A stretch of 64,000 nucleotides of DNA from Heliocidaris erythrogramma (lineage: Eukaryota > Echinodermata > Echinoidea > Camarodonta > Echinometridae), in NCBI GenBank assembly GCA_025617745.1, contig CM046853.1:65925981-65989980 (forward strand), written 5' to 3'. Below, in pieces: positions 1 to 12,537 of this stretch; the first letter of the stretch is position 1, and every line of letters begins with the position of its first letter. Both the position numbers and the translations under genes were made by a program. The notes beneath the pieces were generated by a model, which did not search any database, was not told the origin of the DNA, and saw only the letters and a list, made by a program, of their open reading frames with translations.

Positions 1-627
1 GTCCGTTCATACTGCAAATAGCGAATTTAAATTCGATAATAGTCGAGTTTGAATTCGATAAAAGTTGCTCTGGGTCGTCATTCGATTTTGAGTTTTGAAC
101 TCGAGTTCTAACTGCGACTACCCTGTTTACACACAAATGAACTCGAGTTCAAATTCGACTAAAGTCGAGTTCAGTCTCTGTGTAAACGGGGTCATAGTTT
201 TCAACTCCAGAATGTCTCTGTATCAAGACCACTACTCCAGACAACTGAAGCAGTAGGTTCTTTAAGCCATCTTGAATTATCCTTTTTTCTTTATATTTCT
301 ACCATTTGTAAAGTCAGTTTTTAGAGAAATGTTTTGAAATATGCATTAAAATACATGATAACTTGTGAAAAATACTGGCATAACAAGATTCCTGAAGCAT
401 TTATTTTATCCGACTTTCAGGATAGCAGGGCAAGTATATATATGAAAATAACATAAAAGATATTTGACGAAACTGATGGAGAATCACATTTTACAGATCT
501 GCTATCTCAAGATGTTCCCAAGATGTTCTTAAAAATAAATTATTCCATCTACCCTGGTCTCACTGAATATCAATAAGAGGAAATGAATGGAAAGAAAAAT
601 CTAGAACAATTTGATGTAATCACTTAC
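1..627. other. Left-edge intron sequence of the PDIA5-like gene with a small foldback
   Basis: No further PDIA5 exon could be recognised here. The segment 130-192 is a small foldback: CTGTTTACAC near its left end pairs with GTGTAAACGGGG near its right end, around repeats of CTCGAGTTCAAATTCGA type. The rest is AT-rich non-coding sequence. Confidence 0.5.
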
Positions 628-970
628 ACGGTGCATAAAACATTGTCAGCAATGGCTTTTTCTCCTTGTTCAAAAGTTTTTGGAAATCCTGTAAGGAAAA
701 AAGGAAATGAAAGAGGATATAAAACTAGCTTTTATGCATAATATAGAGGCACTGAAAGTAGTTGACTTTCGGGACAGACCACTATCTATTTGGCTAACTA
801 GAAGCTCAAAGAAATATATCTTTTCAAAAAACCCGTCACAATGGGAAATTTAAGACCAGTATACAGATATAGAACGTATTGTATCTTGGTTTTACCTGTA
901 CAAATAGCTTCTTGTACATTTGGAGATAGTTGAGGCAATCCTCAGTTTGACTAAGTATTGTTAATCTGAC

Positions 971-1007
<37 letters not shown>

Positions 1008-4000
1008 TGTCTTCTTTACCCAGGATAGCCTTATCAGTATTATATACTGTTCTCCCTGAGGGTCCTGCAATCATACTATTACCCTGGCTTTAGCAGAGCT
1101 ACCGTGGTGTTCAAGCATTCAAGGAATTCCTTCCTACCAGGTAACCATTTACCTCACTTGGGTGGAGAGTGGCAAAATGTAGAGATCAATGTCTTGCCAA
1201 AGGACAAGAAGCATGAACAAATATACCTTTTCTAACGAAAAGAGATGCATTTGTTTGTCATACAATGACATCACCTTTATTGAAAGTTCTGAAAAGAATT
1301 GTCTTTGTGCTCTCAATATGAACCGCATCTTCATCATCTGGCTCTTCCTCCCATGGTATATCTCCCTCTGGATATCCATGTCACTAACTTCACCCTTAAC
1401 CCAAGATAAAGCTTCCCTATTGGTGCACCTCCTACAGAAATGACAGGTCCTAAATGCATTACTTATAACAAAATACTGCATAGAGCTCTAAACACTGTTC
1501 TGTTCTGTTCAGCCATTCAATTTTTATTACAAATTCACTACAAGACCCACATGGTGTATCCATAATTGTCTGTGCTTTCAGACCCTGACATACCTTTGCA
1601 CTCTCGATATGAACCACATCTTCAGCATTTGGCTCTTCCTCCCACGGTATATCTCCCTCTGGATCTCTCAGGAAGTTTATAAATGACTGTCATCATAAAT
1701 CAAACAATAAAATAAAAATGTGAACACTGACATTGGTTTTTTTTCACAGACTGTCTTGAGAAGTTTATCACCCACGGATATAAAAATACATATTATTAAA
1801 GCCTTTAGTATAATCATGGCTGTATCATACACTATCTCAAATAAACATTGTATTTTAAACTGAATGACATATATGCCATCAAACACAAACAACAAAAGCT
1901 TAATACAGAATCTCAACTTTTTAATTCACGTTTTTACAAAGTACAAGCTGTATTGCCAAATTTTGTTGTTGCTTTTTAAAGTTTTTTAAAGTGAAGAATC
2001 TATATTGTTTCTAGTGTAAATAAGGACTTTCATGCTACATGTATGTACATTGATGTACACATTTCAGCTATGCCTTAGCACTTTACATGTGTTGTATGCA
2101 ATATTTACATACATGTAGGTAAGAAGATACACCAGTACATGTAATATTATCCACTCTAACAAACAAGAACTATTTTCTCAGACAAAGTCAATTTGCCTAC
2201 AAGGAGCACATGACAATTCTCAAACAATTCCTGTGTTTTTAAATTGACAAAATAGGATACACTTCAAATTAGTTCTGTGTCAAGAGAGTTGACGTGGTGT
2301 TTGTGCCTAGAATCGGACTGCATGTAATGTCCAAGTATAGTTTGGGTGAACCACAAAAGTGAGACAATATTCAACAAATTTCATTCTAATTTCCATTTCA
2401 TTAGCATTAATATATATGGACTTTAAAGCTCCTTACCTTTTTCCTCATTTGCCTATCATAATCTTTATGATAATCTCCATCTCTGCGATAAAGAAGGAGA
2501 AATAAAGATGATTTTTGATACCAGTGATCCTTATAACTTTTTGGGAGGGAAAAGAGCTGTTCCTCTTGGTGCTTTTTTTGGGTTTTTTTCTGTTAAAACA
2601 TTTTGGCTTGAATTGGCATTATTAAAAGAAATAATTATTAAAGGTAATCTTGATTTCATGCGATATACAGGGTGGCCCAGAAAGAATGCAACACCTGGGA
2701 TCTGCAATTTGAAGAATAACATTGGCAGAATATTATTAGCTTCTATCTTTTGTGGTAGAAAATTCTTTTCTGAGTAGACTGACACCAAGATCATCAATTC
2801 TGTGTAAGACATTTTGATTCTACATCTATTGTTGTGAGGCGATGTCATTTTCAAAATCTGCTACTTTTGGAACCACCGTTATGCTTGAAGCAGCGAGAAA
2901 TTTATGTATGATGGCTTGCCAGAGGGTCAGCTTTGTTAACAAACGCGCAACTGATCTCGCTTTGAAAACGAAGACAATTAACTTGACTGAAACGAACATT
3001 GTATGAAAAGCAGTCATGTCTATATTTCTTGTTGCTTCAAGCATGACTACATGTATGGTTGCAAAAGTAGCAAAATTTGAAAAAGACATTGCCTCACAAA
3101 AATAGGCGTAGAATCAAAACACCTTACCCAAAATTGATGATCTTCATGTCATCTTACTCGGAAAAGAATTCTTTATCCACGAATATAAAAATGAATGATA
3201 TTGTGCAATTATTGTCTTTGAAATTTGCAGATCTCAGGTGTTGCATTCTTCCTGGGCCATCCTGTATAATACATGTATAAATAATTTCTCCACATAATCA
3301 AATGAAACTTGCAAAGAATGATCAGGAATCAAGCAAGTGACATCTTCCAAAAACAATTGTCATAGAAGATCTAGCTACATGTACATGTAGTAGTCTCGTC
3401 CATAAGCACAACATACAGTATCCTAGTTGTAAGTGTGTGTTGTACTTTGTAATTAACGTGATTTCCAGCTCATTCTCATATAAGTCTGCTAAATGTTTTG
3501 CTGGTACAACCTACAGTGTACATGTAACTGCTGCCTGATAAACCATTAAGAATTATTTTTAAAAAGCAACCTCATTACCAGAAGATACTCACGATTAGCT
3601 TTAAATGTTACCTTAAACACTTGAAAAGAGACGATAATCATGTTTACCGATTGAATTTTTCTGCTAAGTGCCAAGAGCACATTAACGTTACCCTATCACA
3701 TAAATATGCCTGCCTCTCAGCAGACACTTACCCTATATTCTTACTATGAAGAGAAGTACATGGTAATAATAAAGTTAAATACAATAAGACTAAACATGAG
3801 CTCTCTACTTTGGAATAGGCTCATAATTACAGTCTCCTAATTACTTACTTGTAATGTTTGAGGACTGTCGGTGATGGCGAGACCTTATACTTTTTACAAA
3901 GCTTCTTGGCATCACTATACGTTTTCAAAGAAGCAGATAGCAAGAGATAATATAAAACATAGATAAAAGATAAATAAAAAAGAGACAGATCCAGAGAAAG

Positions 4001-7000
4001 AAAGATAGAGAAAGAGAGAAAGAAAGAAAAAGAGAAAGAGAGGGAGGGAGTGAGAGAGAGAAGCAGACAAAAAAAAAATCAATTAAAAAAGAAACAGATT
4101 GTCCAAATAGGCCATTTATGTAATGTACTAAAATTTATACAGGTTTGCCTGGTCATAAACTATTACCTTCGCCTGGAAAAAGCTATTCTTTTTCAATAGT
4201 CAGAATGCGAATTGCACATGGATCTGGTGTTGTTAGGTCGAACAAACAATTTGGCTTGCCCAACCTAGCAAAAATTAATCTAAGCAATCTGCACTGACTA
4301 TTGAAATACAATGACTTGTAAACAGGTGGATGTAATAGTGCATTACTAGGAGTTTGAAAAAGAGGTAAGCATAAAATTTGAATTCATTACGAAAATGGCC
4401 TATTAAATACAATCAATGTATTATAATCTACCTCTTAATGGAATATAAGCATACCATTTATTATCAACATTAAAAAATAAATTTACAAATAGAATAATCA
4501 TATTAAGTGGTTAGTGGTTTCAACATTTGCAACAGTTACAATGCAATAGAATAATTCCAATTAACAATGTGTAACTATAAGCTCCAGCTCCAACGAACAT
4601 TCACAATCGTGCTCATAAATTCACTAGGATGAATATGTTCTGTATTAAGTTATAAAGTACAGCAGTGATGACAATAGGTGAAAAAAACTAGTAATGGAAA
4701 TAAGCTAGTGCATTTTTTTTATCATGTGGTGTTTATTCTTAATTAGCTATACCAATCCAGTGAAACTCTCCAATGAGAAAGACATGTTTAGATTAAATAA
4801 ACAAAGTACAAAAGCTTAGAGTGGAAACTCCTTATAAAAAGCTCCGATATAACAATCCTGATATAACAAGGTATTTTTTCATGAACCCACGGTCCTCGTT
4901 ATAGTGAGTTTCCAATGTATATAGCCCCCCCCCCCCCCCCCCCCCCCCCCCCACTGGAAAGGTAAAAGAATATGCCACTTATCCTAGGCTAGAGTATCAG
5001 AGCTAAAGGCTCAGCAGCATAAACAAATGAGAAGCAACATTATCCAATACCGTTTTCACATAAACTTCAGGAGATCAATTTTACAGTAATATGAGGCTGG
5101 CCCTTCAGGGTACACATGAAACAAAAATAAATCTATAATCATTATTTTTGACAGCAAGCACACCCTAAGAACAAACACTCTGCAGTATATTTTTTAAGAA
5201 TTTGAACACATTTCTAAGACACAAAACAAGCAATGATCTCTGTGCACACAAGATGCAGCATGGCATGTGCACAATATGAATTTACCTAGTAATGTCTTTT
5301 ATGCATTTGTTGTACACTTCTCATCAGTTCTCCCCTCCCCTTCTCCTCTTCCTCTGCTTCTCCCCCTCTCCCTCCCTCTCTCTCTCTCCCTTTTCCCCTC
5401 CCACTCTCTCTCTCCCTCTTCCCCCACTCTCTCTCTCCCTCTTCCCCCTCTCTCTCTCTCCCTCCTCCCCTCCCTCGCTCTCTCCCTTCTTCCCCTAACC
5501 CCTCTCCATCCCATATCTGAGCAGGAGATGACTACATCCTTATTAGCTCGTGCAGGAAACATAAAGTTGTCCCAGGATCGTCGCAGACATGTATGTCCCG
5601 GACGGATATGTTGGCAAGGCATGCATTTCTTGCACAGAAAGGGAGAACTTTTGTAAATTCATAACTAGACACATTCCACATGTACCCACACACATTCCAC
5701 ATGTACCGCAAATTATATTCTCTAGTTTTTATAACGTTATTTTCCTCAATTGCCTACAAAAAGACCCAATGAAAATAAACATTTTTATACAGAGTTTCTA
5801 AAAGATAAATTTTATAAAAAAGAGTCTACAATTTATCTTTCAAAATACATCCCTGGACATCCCCCACCTTCCCGATCCTGAATAACATAATAAACAATGT
5901 ACAGTGAGTCATAATAGATGAATCCTAGTCTGATTCAGAAATTCTCCATATTTTTGTAATTTGCTTGCTGATCTTCACAGACCGGATTGTCACAGGCACT
6001 GTCATCATTGCCTGCAACCTACATGGCATGACATCAGCAGCAAACTACAATTTGGATGATGCATCATTTATGACTACAGGCAAAGCAAGAAATAATCAGC
6101 GCACGTCTGCTTTCTTCCTGCCTACGACCCGCTTCAGTGAAAACTGAATTTGATTAATTTCAATATAAGTCGGTCTGCATTTGGAATAGAGAGCCCTGCA
6201 TTCATGAAGATGATTTATTTACAAGGGGTGGATCCAGGCTTTTGTAAAAAGGGGGTAAAAGGTATAATTATGAAACTTTTGTGACAAGCAAAATTTAAAA
6301 CAGACACAGAAGATTATTAGATATTTTTGGCATGAGTTACAAATTGTATGACTTAAACCTTTTGTGCTAGGGAAGGAATTATAAAACATATTTCCAAATA
6401 ATTGGTGCATTTTCAAATAAAATAAACATTTTAATGGACATCATAAATGCACAACTTACAATTAAAATTTATACAAATGCTAAGATTAAAGAGGCCCATT
6501 TCAAGTATTTTCCACCCAAAATTTCTTAATGAAATATGATTTGGCCGAGCACTTCAGAGCCTCTACAGTAAAAATTGTACTATTTAGATGTCCTTTGTTA
6601 CTTTGTCTAGATTTCTCAAGAAAGATACTTTTTTTTTACATATTCAATAAAATTATATATAAATGAAAGAAACAGACAAGCTGGAAAAAGAGAGCAGGGC
6701 CCAGATTCATAAAACTTGTTATCAATAACAACTGCTCATTTCTATGACAAATTCACTCTCAGCCAATCAGATTCAAGGATTTCAGTAGCTTATAACAATT
6801 ATTGTAACTTGTTAATGATAAAAAGTTTTATGAAATGGGGGCCCAGGAGGAGACAAGAAAGTAGGAATCCATTTGACTCGTCCTTACCTGCAGTCCACAT
6901 AGACCAAGGTAGCTAGACCCTTCATTTCTGCTGCAACATCACTGAATAAGTTCATCATGCTCTCCCCAGATTTGGCTGGAAAATGGCAAAATAAGGAACA

Positions 7001-9982
7001 TCTTGTTATGGATGATCATAATAAGATAACAAGGTTATTCAAGAAAAGGTGGAGTACTCGTAGGGTGAGAAATATATTAGAAAATGTAATAAATTAACTG
7101 GTACAAAGTTCATGTAGTCTTGACTGAGCTGATCGCTGTTTTGTGCCATTTGGTGAATTTGAATTTCTCAAAAGTGTATGATTTTCTTTTCTTTCAGTTT
7201 TAACCTTGAAAGTTTATGATAGTTCGTCCGAATTATGACTGAAACAGCTCACTGATGACATAAATAATTCACTTTCAAAGTGAAGATAAGCTTGAACATC
7301 AGGGGTGGTATTCTGAGCATCATTTTATCTCTAAAATTTTTTATTTTATCTTTTTGTATTCTGAGACCACATTTTATGTCGGATTTTATCTCATATTTCA
7401 TCTCAGTCTCCTACCTCTTGCGTGCCTATTCATGTTGTACGCATGATACGCACAGCTTTAAACGCTTACGCCAATCATATTTGTGGGAAAGATAAAATAA
7501 AACTTAAAATAGGGTAGGGGCTATTTTATCTCTAGGATGCACGGTGAGTGCGATATTTTTGGACAAGTATGGTGCTATCAAAATAAACAAAAAGATACTG
7601 AGTACTGACTATATTTCTCAAGCAACATTCTCGTATGATTATCGAATTCTATTACAAGAGTTTTGCTAACTAATATCACACTTGTAATAATGCTTGTGGT
7701 GGTCTTCTAAAACCTCGGAAAGTACCTTAGTCATTTTCTTGAAATCCTAGCAAACAGTGCGTTTGCGCTTTGATGCACGCGTATTGAAAATTGTAAAAAT
7801 AGCGCATTCGCGCTCTCTTGCCCCAGAGACTGGCAGAGAGCAATTCTATTGGCTGACCATGATGAAAGTGAAACTTAACGACATTTCTTATTGGTTAAGG
7901 CATCATAAATTGGCGTTTCTTAGATGAGATAAAATCTTGCTAAAATGGTTCTCAGAATACCGATTTAAAAATATTTTAAGGGTATTTTATTTCACTGACT
8001 TAAAATCTCAGATTTTAACTGAGATAAAATGAATCTCAGAATACCGCCCCTGGGGGTTAAGTTTAAGGGTATCGGGTCATACATGTATCATCACATACAC
8101 AACAAACACAATTTTACCAATAAAGTCACTAACAATATCATGTTACATAGTACCATTTTGCCTTACACTTGACATTTGAAAGAAAACTCCACACTGAGGG
8201 TACATATTTTCCATATTCAAGGAAAAAAAAAAAATGTAACACTGTAACTTTATCAGTCTTTAACCCCTTCTGTGCGACTAGGCTTCCATCCAAGAAAATC
8301 AGGAATGAATTTTCAAGGTTAAAATATTGAATTTTAATTATTTTCAAGGTTAAAATATTGAATTTTAATTATTTATGGTATTAATAAACATGGCATAATA
8401 TCAGAACAACAATGGCAGTATTAGTTTCTGTTTCAGGAGGTATTAATTGCTAATTTTAGACCACACTTTCAACAGAACATTCCCATTATGGCTGGCATGG
8501 TAGGGGATAAGTTAGTTTGTTTTGTCTACATTTTAAGGACATTCCAAACCATCTTTATCCTGCTTCATTAACAATACAGAATAAATTAATTAAAACCAGT
8601 TTGAAATATCATGTCCATTGTTAGATTAGCCTTAAAGATCTGAACATGAAAAGTGTCAAATAATCAGGGAATTTTCATACAGAAGACAATTCTTTGGGGG
8701 CTATTTGTACTTCATGAAGGGATAGGAGGTGTGATCAGTGCATGTGGACTTTCATTAAATTTGAATAAAGGACAAATTAATCTGACTCAAATTATACACT
8801 TGGAGATGTATGTAGAAAAAAGTCATGACTTACAACAATTAATCTGCATCATTTACTGTATGAACACCATATACGAACACATGTCCCACTGAGATACATG
8901 TACTGTATATATATATAGATAAACTCTTTTAGAAATGCAAATGAAAATAAAGTGTATTTTTACACCCCTTCCACTTTTGTAACAACACTGTGCATATGAT
9001 TACTTTGAAATGGAACTTTACTTACGAAAAGCAGTTTTACTAAAAAATAAATTTTTTACATTTTTTTTAAAATGGGGGGGGGGGGGGGGGGCGGGGGCCT
9101 ACAAATACAAGTATACTGAATTGATATCGGGGGTAATGTAAAGAAATATTCATAAACCTAAATATACGGTGTCTGTGAGGATAGATGTTCTTCTAAAGAC
9201 TTAACATTTTTTTTTTTTAAGGAAGAAACTTATACTTTCGAAGAACTCACAATCTTTAGAAAAAAGAACCATAACATTGTTGTGCGTCCGTAACTCCTTC
9301 TTGAATTCCTTCAAATCCGAGATGTCGACCACAAGTTTACGGTTAGTGTTCTTCTTTGCTGCCTCAGTAGCAAAAATCTGTAATGACAGCAAAAAGAAAA
9401 ACACATGATTTAGTTCCCAAAATCTCAAGAACATAAGCTCTGGGAAAATCACGACAAAAAGAGATCTCCCTCCCCCAAAATAATATGAAAATTCATCACA
9501 TGCATGTCATGCATGTGGTCATGGGTAAATTAAAAAAATAAGGAACTGTCATGACAGCAAAGATATTTCTTACCCTGCACTCACACAGACAGAAGTTGAA
9601 TAATCATTTCTGTCACAATCTATTACATTACTAATCAAGGCACAATGACAATGTATGTCAACACAGTAGCAGACACGAGACGAAGGCCCAAAACGAAGTC
9701 GAAGGCAACTCGCATTACAGCCGAATCTCCTCGCTTGCACATCACGGTAGCGGTATGTACGCCTACCCCCGAGAACATCCCGTTCTCAGAAGCATCCGAT
9801 CACATACCATTTAATCCGTTTTACAGCTAAAGAAAACTAAAGCAGTTTCCAAAAACTCATTTCAAATGATCTTAGCAATCACACCATGCAATCTCTTCCA
9901 TTTACATGAGCTCTCTTACCAGAACGCTGACCAAAATACACGTGGTGAGACCACGGGAAACTTTCCCCAAGAACTTCGCCAT
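628..9982 (-). CDS. PDIA5: Protein disulfide isomerase A5-like, N-terminal part (7 coding exons; continues beyond left edge)
   Basis: Coding exons on the minus strand are 9920-9982, 9251-9377, 6888-6975, 3849-3914, 2437-2482, 1594-1686 and 628-688. All have GT donors and AG acceptors and their phases join without a stop (181 codons plus one base). The start ATG at 9980-9982 opens a hydrophobic signal peptide (MAKFLGKVSRGLTTCILVSVL, then IFATEAA). Then come the PDIA5-specific N-terminal non-catalytic thioredoxin-like domain (LVVDISDLKEFKKELRTHNN, LVYVDC, DAKKLCKKYKV, KDGDYHKDYDR) and the linker FLRDPEGDIPWEEEP. The last visible exon (DFQKLLNKEKKPLLTMFYAP) stops just before the first expected WCxxC site, so the catalytic domains lie outside the window. 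Known role of the family: ER-lumen disulfide exchange and folding. A MITE sits about 40 bp from the exon 3 donor, and a degenerate copy of exon 6 lies in the next intron. The assignment is by remembered family similarity and is strong. Confidence 0.9.
971..1007 (+). repeat. (AAT)n microsatellite
   Basis: About twelve uninterrupted AAT units inside a PDIA5 intron. Confidence 0.95.
1303..1373 (-). pseudogene. Degenerate second copy of PDIA5 coding exon 6
   Basis: A 71-base block is about 90% identical to 1593-1664, the end of real exon 6, about 290 bp away in the same orientation. The copy still reads GDIPWEEEPDDEDAVHIEST in frame. However, the GT donor after the final AAAG has become AC, and an in-frame TGA lies a few codons upstream of the homologous block. 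A usable exon would need a new donor and an unusual acceptor. It looks like a local exon duplication that has lost its splice signals, although an alternative exon cannot be fully excluded. Confidence 0.75.
2668..3264. mobile_element. 597-bp non-autonomous DNA element with mariner-like ends, TA-flanked
   Basis: The left end CAGGGTGGCCCAGAAAGAAT pairs with the right end ATTCTTCCTGGGCCATCCTG as terminal inverted repeats, and both sides are flanked by TATA, consistent with a TA target duplication. The inverted similarity extends inward: CACCTGGGATCTGCAA against TTTGCAGATCTCAGGTG. CAGGGTGNCCCA ends are typical of Tc1/mariner relatives. No transposase frame is seen. It lies in PDIA5 intron 4. Confidence 0.85.
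3955..4068 (+). repeat. GA-rich low-complexity tract
   Basis: Runs of AGAGAAAGAAAG and GAGAGGGAGGG type in PDIA5 intron 3. Confidence 0.85.
4925..4952 (+). repeat. Poly-C tract (28 C)
   Basis: Uninterrupted C run in PDIA5 intron 3. Confidence 0.95.
5328..5500 (+). repeat. CT-rich microsatellite
   Basis: About 170 bp of almost pure pyrimidine (CTCCCTCTCTCTC variants). It generates spurious long reading frames on both strands. Confidence 0.95.
6697..6844. mobile_element. ~150-bp MITE, copy 1 of a five-copy family
   Basis: The ends GGGCCCAGATTCATAAAACT and TTTTATGAAATGGGGGCCC are inverted repeats, with AACTTGTTATCAATAACAA next to the left end and CCAATCAGATTCAAGGAT inside. It sits about 40 bp from the PDIA5 exon 3 donor. 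Relatives are at 14777, 16889, 24482 and 59209. Confidence 0.85.
7300..8052. mobile_element. ~750-bp non-autonomous element with CAGGGG(T/C)GGTATTCTGAG ends
   Basis: The left end CAGGGGTGGTATTCTGAG pairs with the right end CTCAGAATACCGCCCCTG. Both ends are followed inward by blocks of TTTTATCTC / GAGATAAAA. No coding frame of note. It lies in PDIA5 intron 2. Confidence 0.85.
8310..8371 (+). repeat. Two tandem copies of a 31-bp unit
   Basis: The unit beginning TTTTCAAGGTTAAAATATTG repeats exactly at 8310 and 8341. Confidence 0.95.
9074..9098 (+). repeat. Poly-G tract
   Basis: A run of about 18 G, then C and more G, just downstream of PDIA5 exon 2 in its intron. One of more than twenty such runs in the window. 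Confidence 0.95.
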
Positions 9983-11514
9983 CTTGCCACGTTTACGTGC
10001 GATGACAGGTATACGGTGCATGAGTTTGTATGCTAGCGCCGCACCAGGTCCAGGGCATGCATGCTCTCGATAATTATCCTCCTGAATAGATCTAGGAATC
10101 GACGATTGACCTGTACTGTGTACATGGGCAGTTTTATGGGCGGGGCTCTTTCAAAGCCGTATAGAAAGAAGGAAAGGATGCCTTGGTGTTTGGTTTGCTT
10201 TGTTATATGTTCTGCTTTAATGTATTGTAATATTCTGTTGTTGTTGTTTTATATTGTGTTGTAATTGTATCATGTAGGCCTAATACAGGGCTCTTTTGTA
10301 AAGCAGATTTTCCTTTAGACATAAAAAGATATATAGATGAAGTTAACTATTTTAATTTTCCAGGTTAAAAAATAGAGCTGAATGATGAAGTCACGTAGCC
10401 GTATAGGATAACTGTATATACCAGGGGCAGATCCAGGATTTTGTATAAGGGGGGGGGGGGGGGGATTATTCAGAAAATTTTCTGACGAGCTAAAAAAACA
10501 AACAAGGGTGCATGGTCATCAAGATTTACGGGTGCCCTCTTCCCCCAAAAAAACTGTGCCGGACAAACCAAAAAAGGTACAATTTGGGTTGAAAATTTGA
10601 AGGGGCAATTTTTACGGTTGTACACCAGTAGGGGGCACGGGCCAATCTAAAATATTTTTGTCCTTTAAAGTGTTATTGCTGTTGTGCGGCCATGCAGCAT
10701 ACATCAAATTTTGTCAGAAGTAAATGGTATGGCGTACATCACAAGATACTTCATTTTCCATGGGAAAGGGTGTAAACCCACCCCCTGCAAAAAAATGAAT
10801 CCTTTGGCCCACCCCCTCCAAAAATGAACCCTTTGACCCCACCCCCTCTTCCCTGAATTTAAAGAAAAATATCATTTGTTACCTTCCCACTTTAACAACT
10901 TTAAAGTGCTTTATTCAATTCTATTCATATTTACATAATTTATTCTGAATTATAGTTTTCTTGAGGTGCAATGTGGGGTCATATTTATGATCATTTCTTC
11001 AATACTTTCATGGTGAAATTGAATTGCTTGCTAAAAAGTAACCAAAAACTGTATGTTCAATATTATGCAACAACACCTACTGACTATCTGCACCTGTTTG
11101 GCAATAAATTATAGAGGGGCTGGCTATATTTTGTGACATCTTGGCTGAATTTAGGCACAATATTATTATAGTGCCTATTTATTTTTCAAACAAGTTGCAC
11201 TATAGGCTCAAATGCCCCAAATACATCTGTTAATAAACATCTATAAATTTCCATTTAAATTCCTTAAGTCTTTTATGTTCTCTGGTTGCTGACAAAGAAC
11301 TCGTGGTGACTGCCTTGATGTAGTATCAAACTGCAAGTGTCTTTATTCATGGAACATTACAGTGTCTGCTCATGGCAGTTACATAACATACAGCTGGAAT
11401 GGATTAGGTGTGGTTAATTTTGGATGGAGCAGATATGAAACAGGCAAAGAGATTAGGGTAGGAGATCGTAAACAAACAAAAAGGAGTGTGGGAACAGGAT
11501 GATGAAGATGTGGA

Positions 11515-11580
11515 CTGAAATAAGATGAAATGATGAGAACACAATATCTGAAATAAGATGAAATGATGAGAACACAATAT
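11515..11580 (+). repeat. Two tandem copies of a 33-bp unit
   Basis: The unit starting CTGAAATAAGATGAAATGAT occurs at 11515 and 11548. Confidence 0.9.
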
Positions 11581-12276
11581 CCCTATTTTCTTCTTTAGAT
11601 AAAAAGTAGCCTATACCATCACAAAAAGTCAGTTCTCTGACAACCGACTCAAATGGACTTATTTGCACATAAATAGAAATACAAGTATTATATGTTACCA
11701 TTAGATTCAGAACGAAATAAACTGCTATCAAACCAATTTGAACATATCAGATTTTGGATTGAGAATCTGATCAAACTGTATGAACTTTTCAATACAAGCA
11801 TATACGTATGATGCAAGAGGTATACAAACAATTCCTATAGAAATAAATATGAAAATATATACAAATCTCAACAGGGTAAAACACAATTCTCATATCAAAT
11901 ATAACTTCTCGGATTGTTTGTGTATAGTGGCAATACAAAACGAGATAATATCCAATTCACAACAAAGTAACGAATAAGGAGCAATAGAGGCTTGCTTGTA
12001 GAAGCATAACTAGAAAGTGCATAATTAAAACAGAGTATGATTCCAAACCAAGTTGTATCGAAGTTAACAGTAAACCACAACGTAACATTTGTCAACAAAA
12101 TATGGATTTACCAAAACCCATGTAAGAATATCCTGAATTAATCAAAGTGATAAGTTGAGAAGTAATCATAAGAAATATAAAGACATAGAATGCATATCAC
12201 ACATTCCGTTTTTTGTCAATATGTATTTTAATTCAGATTTATTTCACCCTGTATTTTGAATGTGATATTAACCAGT

Positions 12277-12537
12277 GCCGTCACCAGCTTTTTTCAAGGG
12301 GGGGGGGGTGCCTTTTGGAAAAAAACTTACCAACTAAGAGGGGGCGCACAAATGAAGGTTTGTCAAAAGTTAAACCTATTTTTTTTTTTGGTCTCGCCAG
12401 TTTCTCGAAAAGTCGCTCAGTGGGGGGGGGGGGGGGGGGGGTCCAGTTTCCCTCCATAATTCCATAATGGGGGGGGGGGGGTTGGTCTGGAGGGGGGGGG
12501 GGTGCGTTCGCACCCTCCGCACCCCCCTGGCGACGGC
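12277..12537. mobile_element. ~260-bp G-tract MITE, complete copy
   Basis: The ends GCCGTCACCAG and CTGGCGACGGC are inverted repeats. Inside are several G runs and the family core CGCCAGTTTCTCGAAAAGTC followed by GCTCAGTGGGG. The same core recurs near 25400, 37350 (reverse), 50060 and 50115. Confidence 0.85.

Noticed and set aside
5267-5656. 129-codon frame rich in Leu/Pro/Ser
   Set aside because: Product of the CT microsatellite; mirrored by an equally long frame on the other strand.
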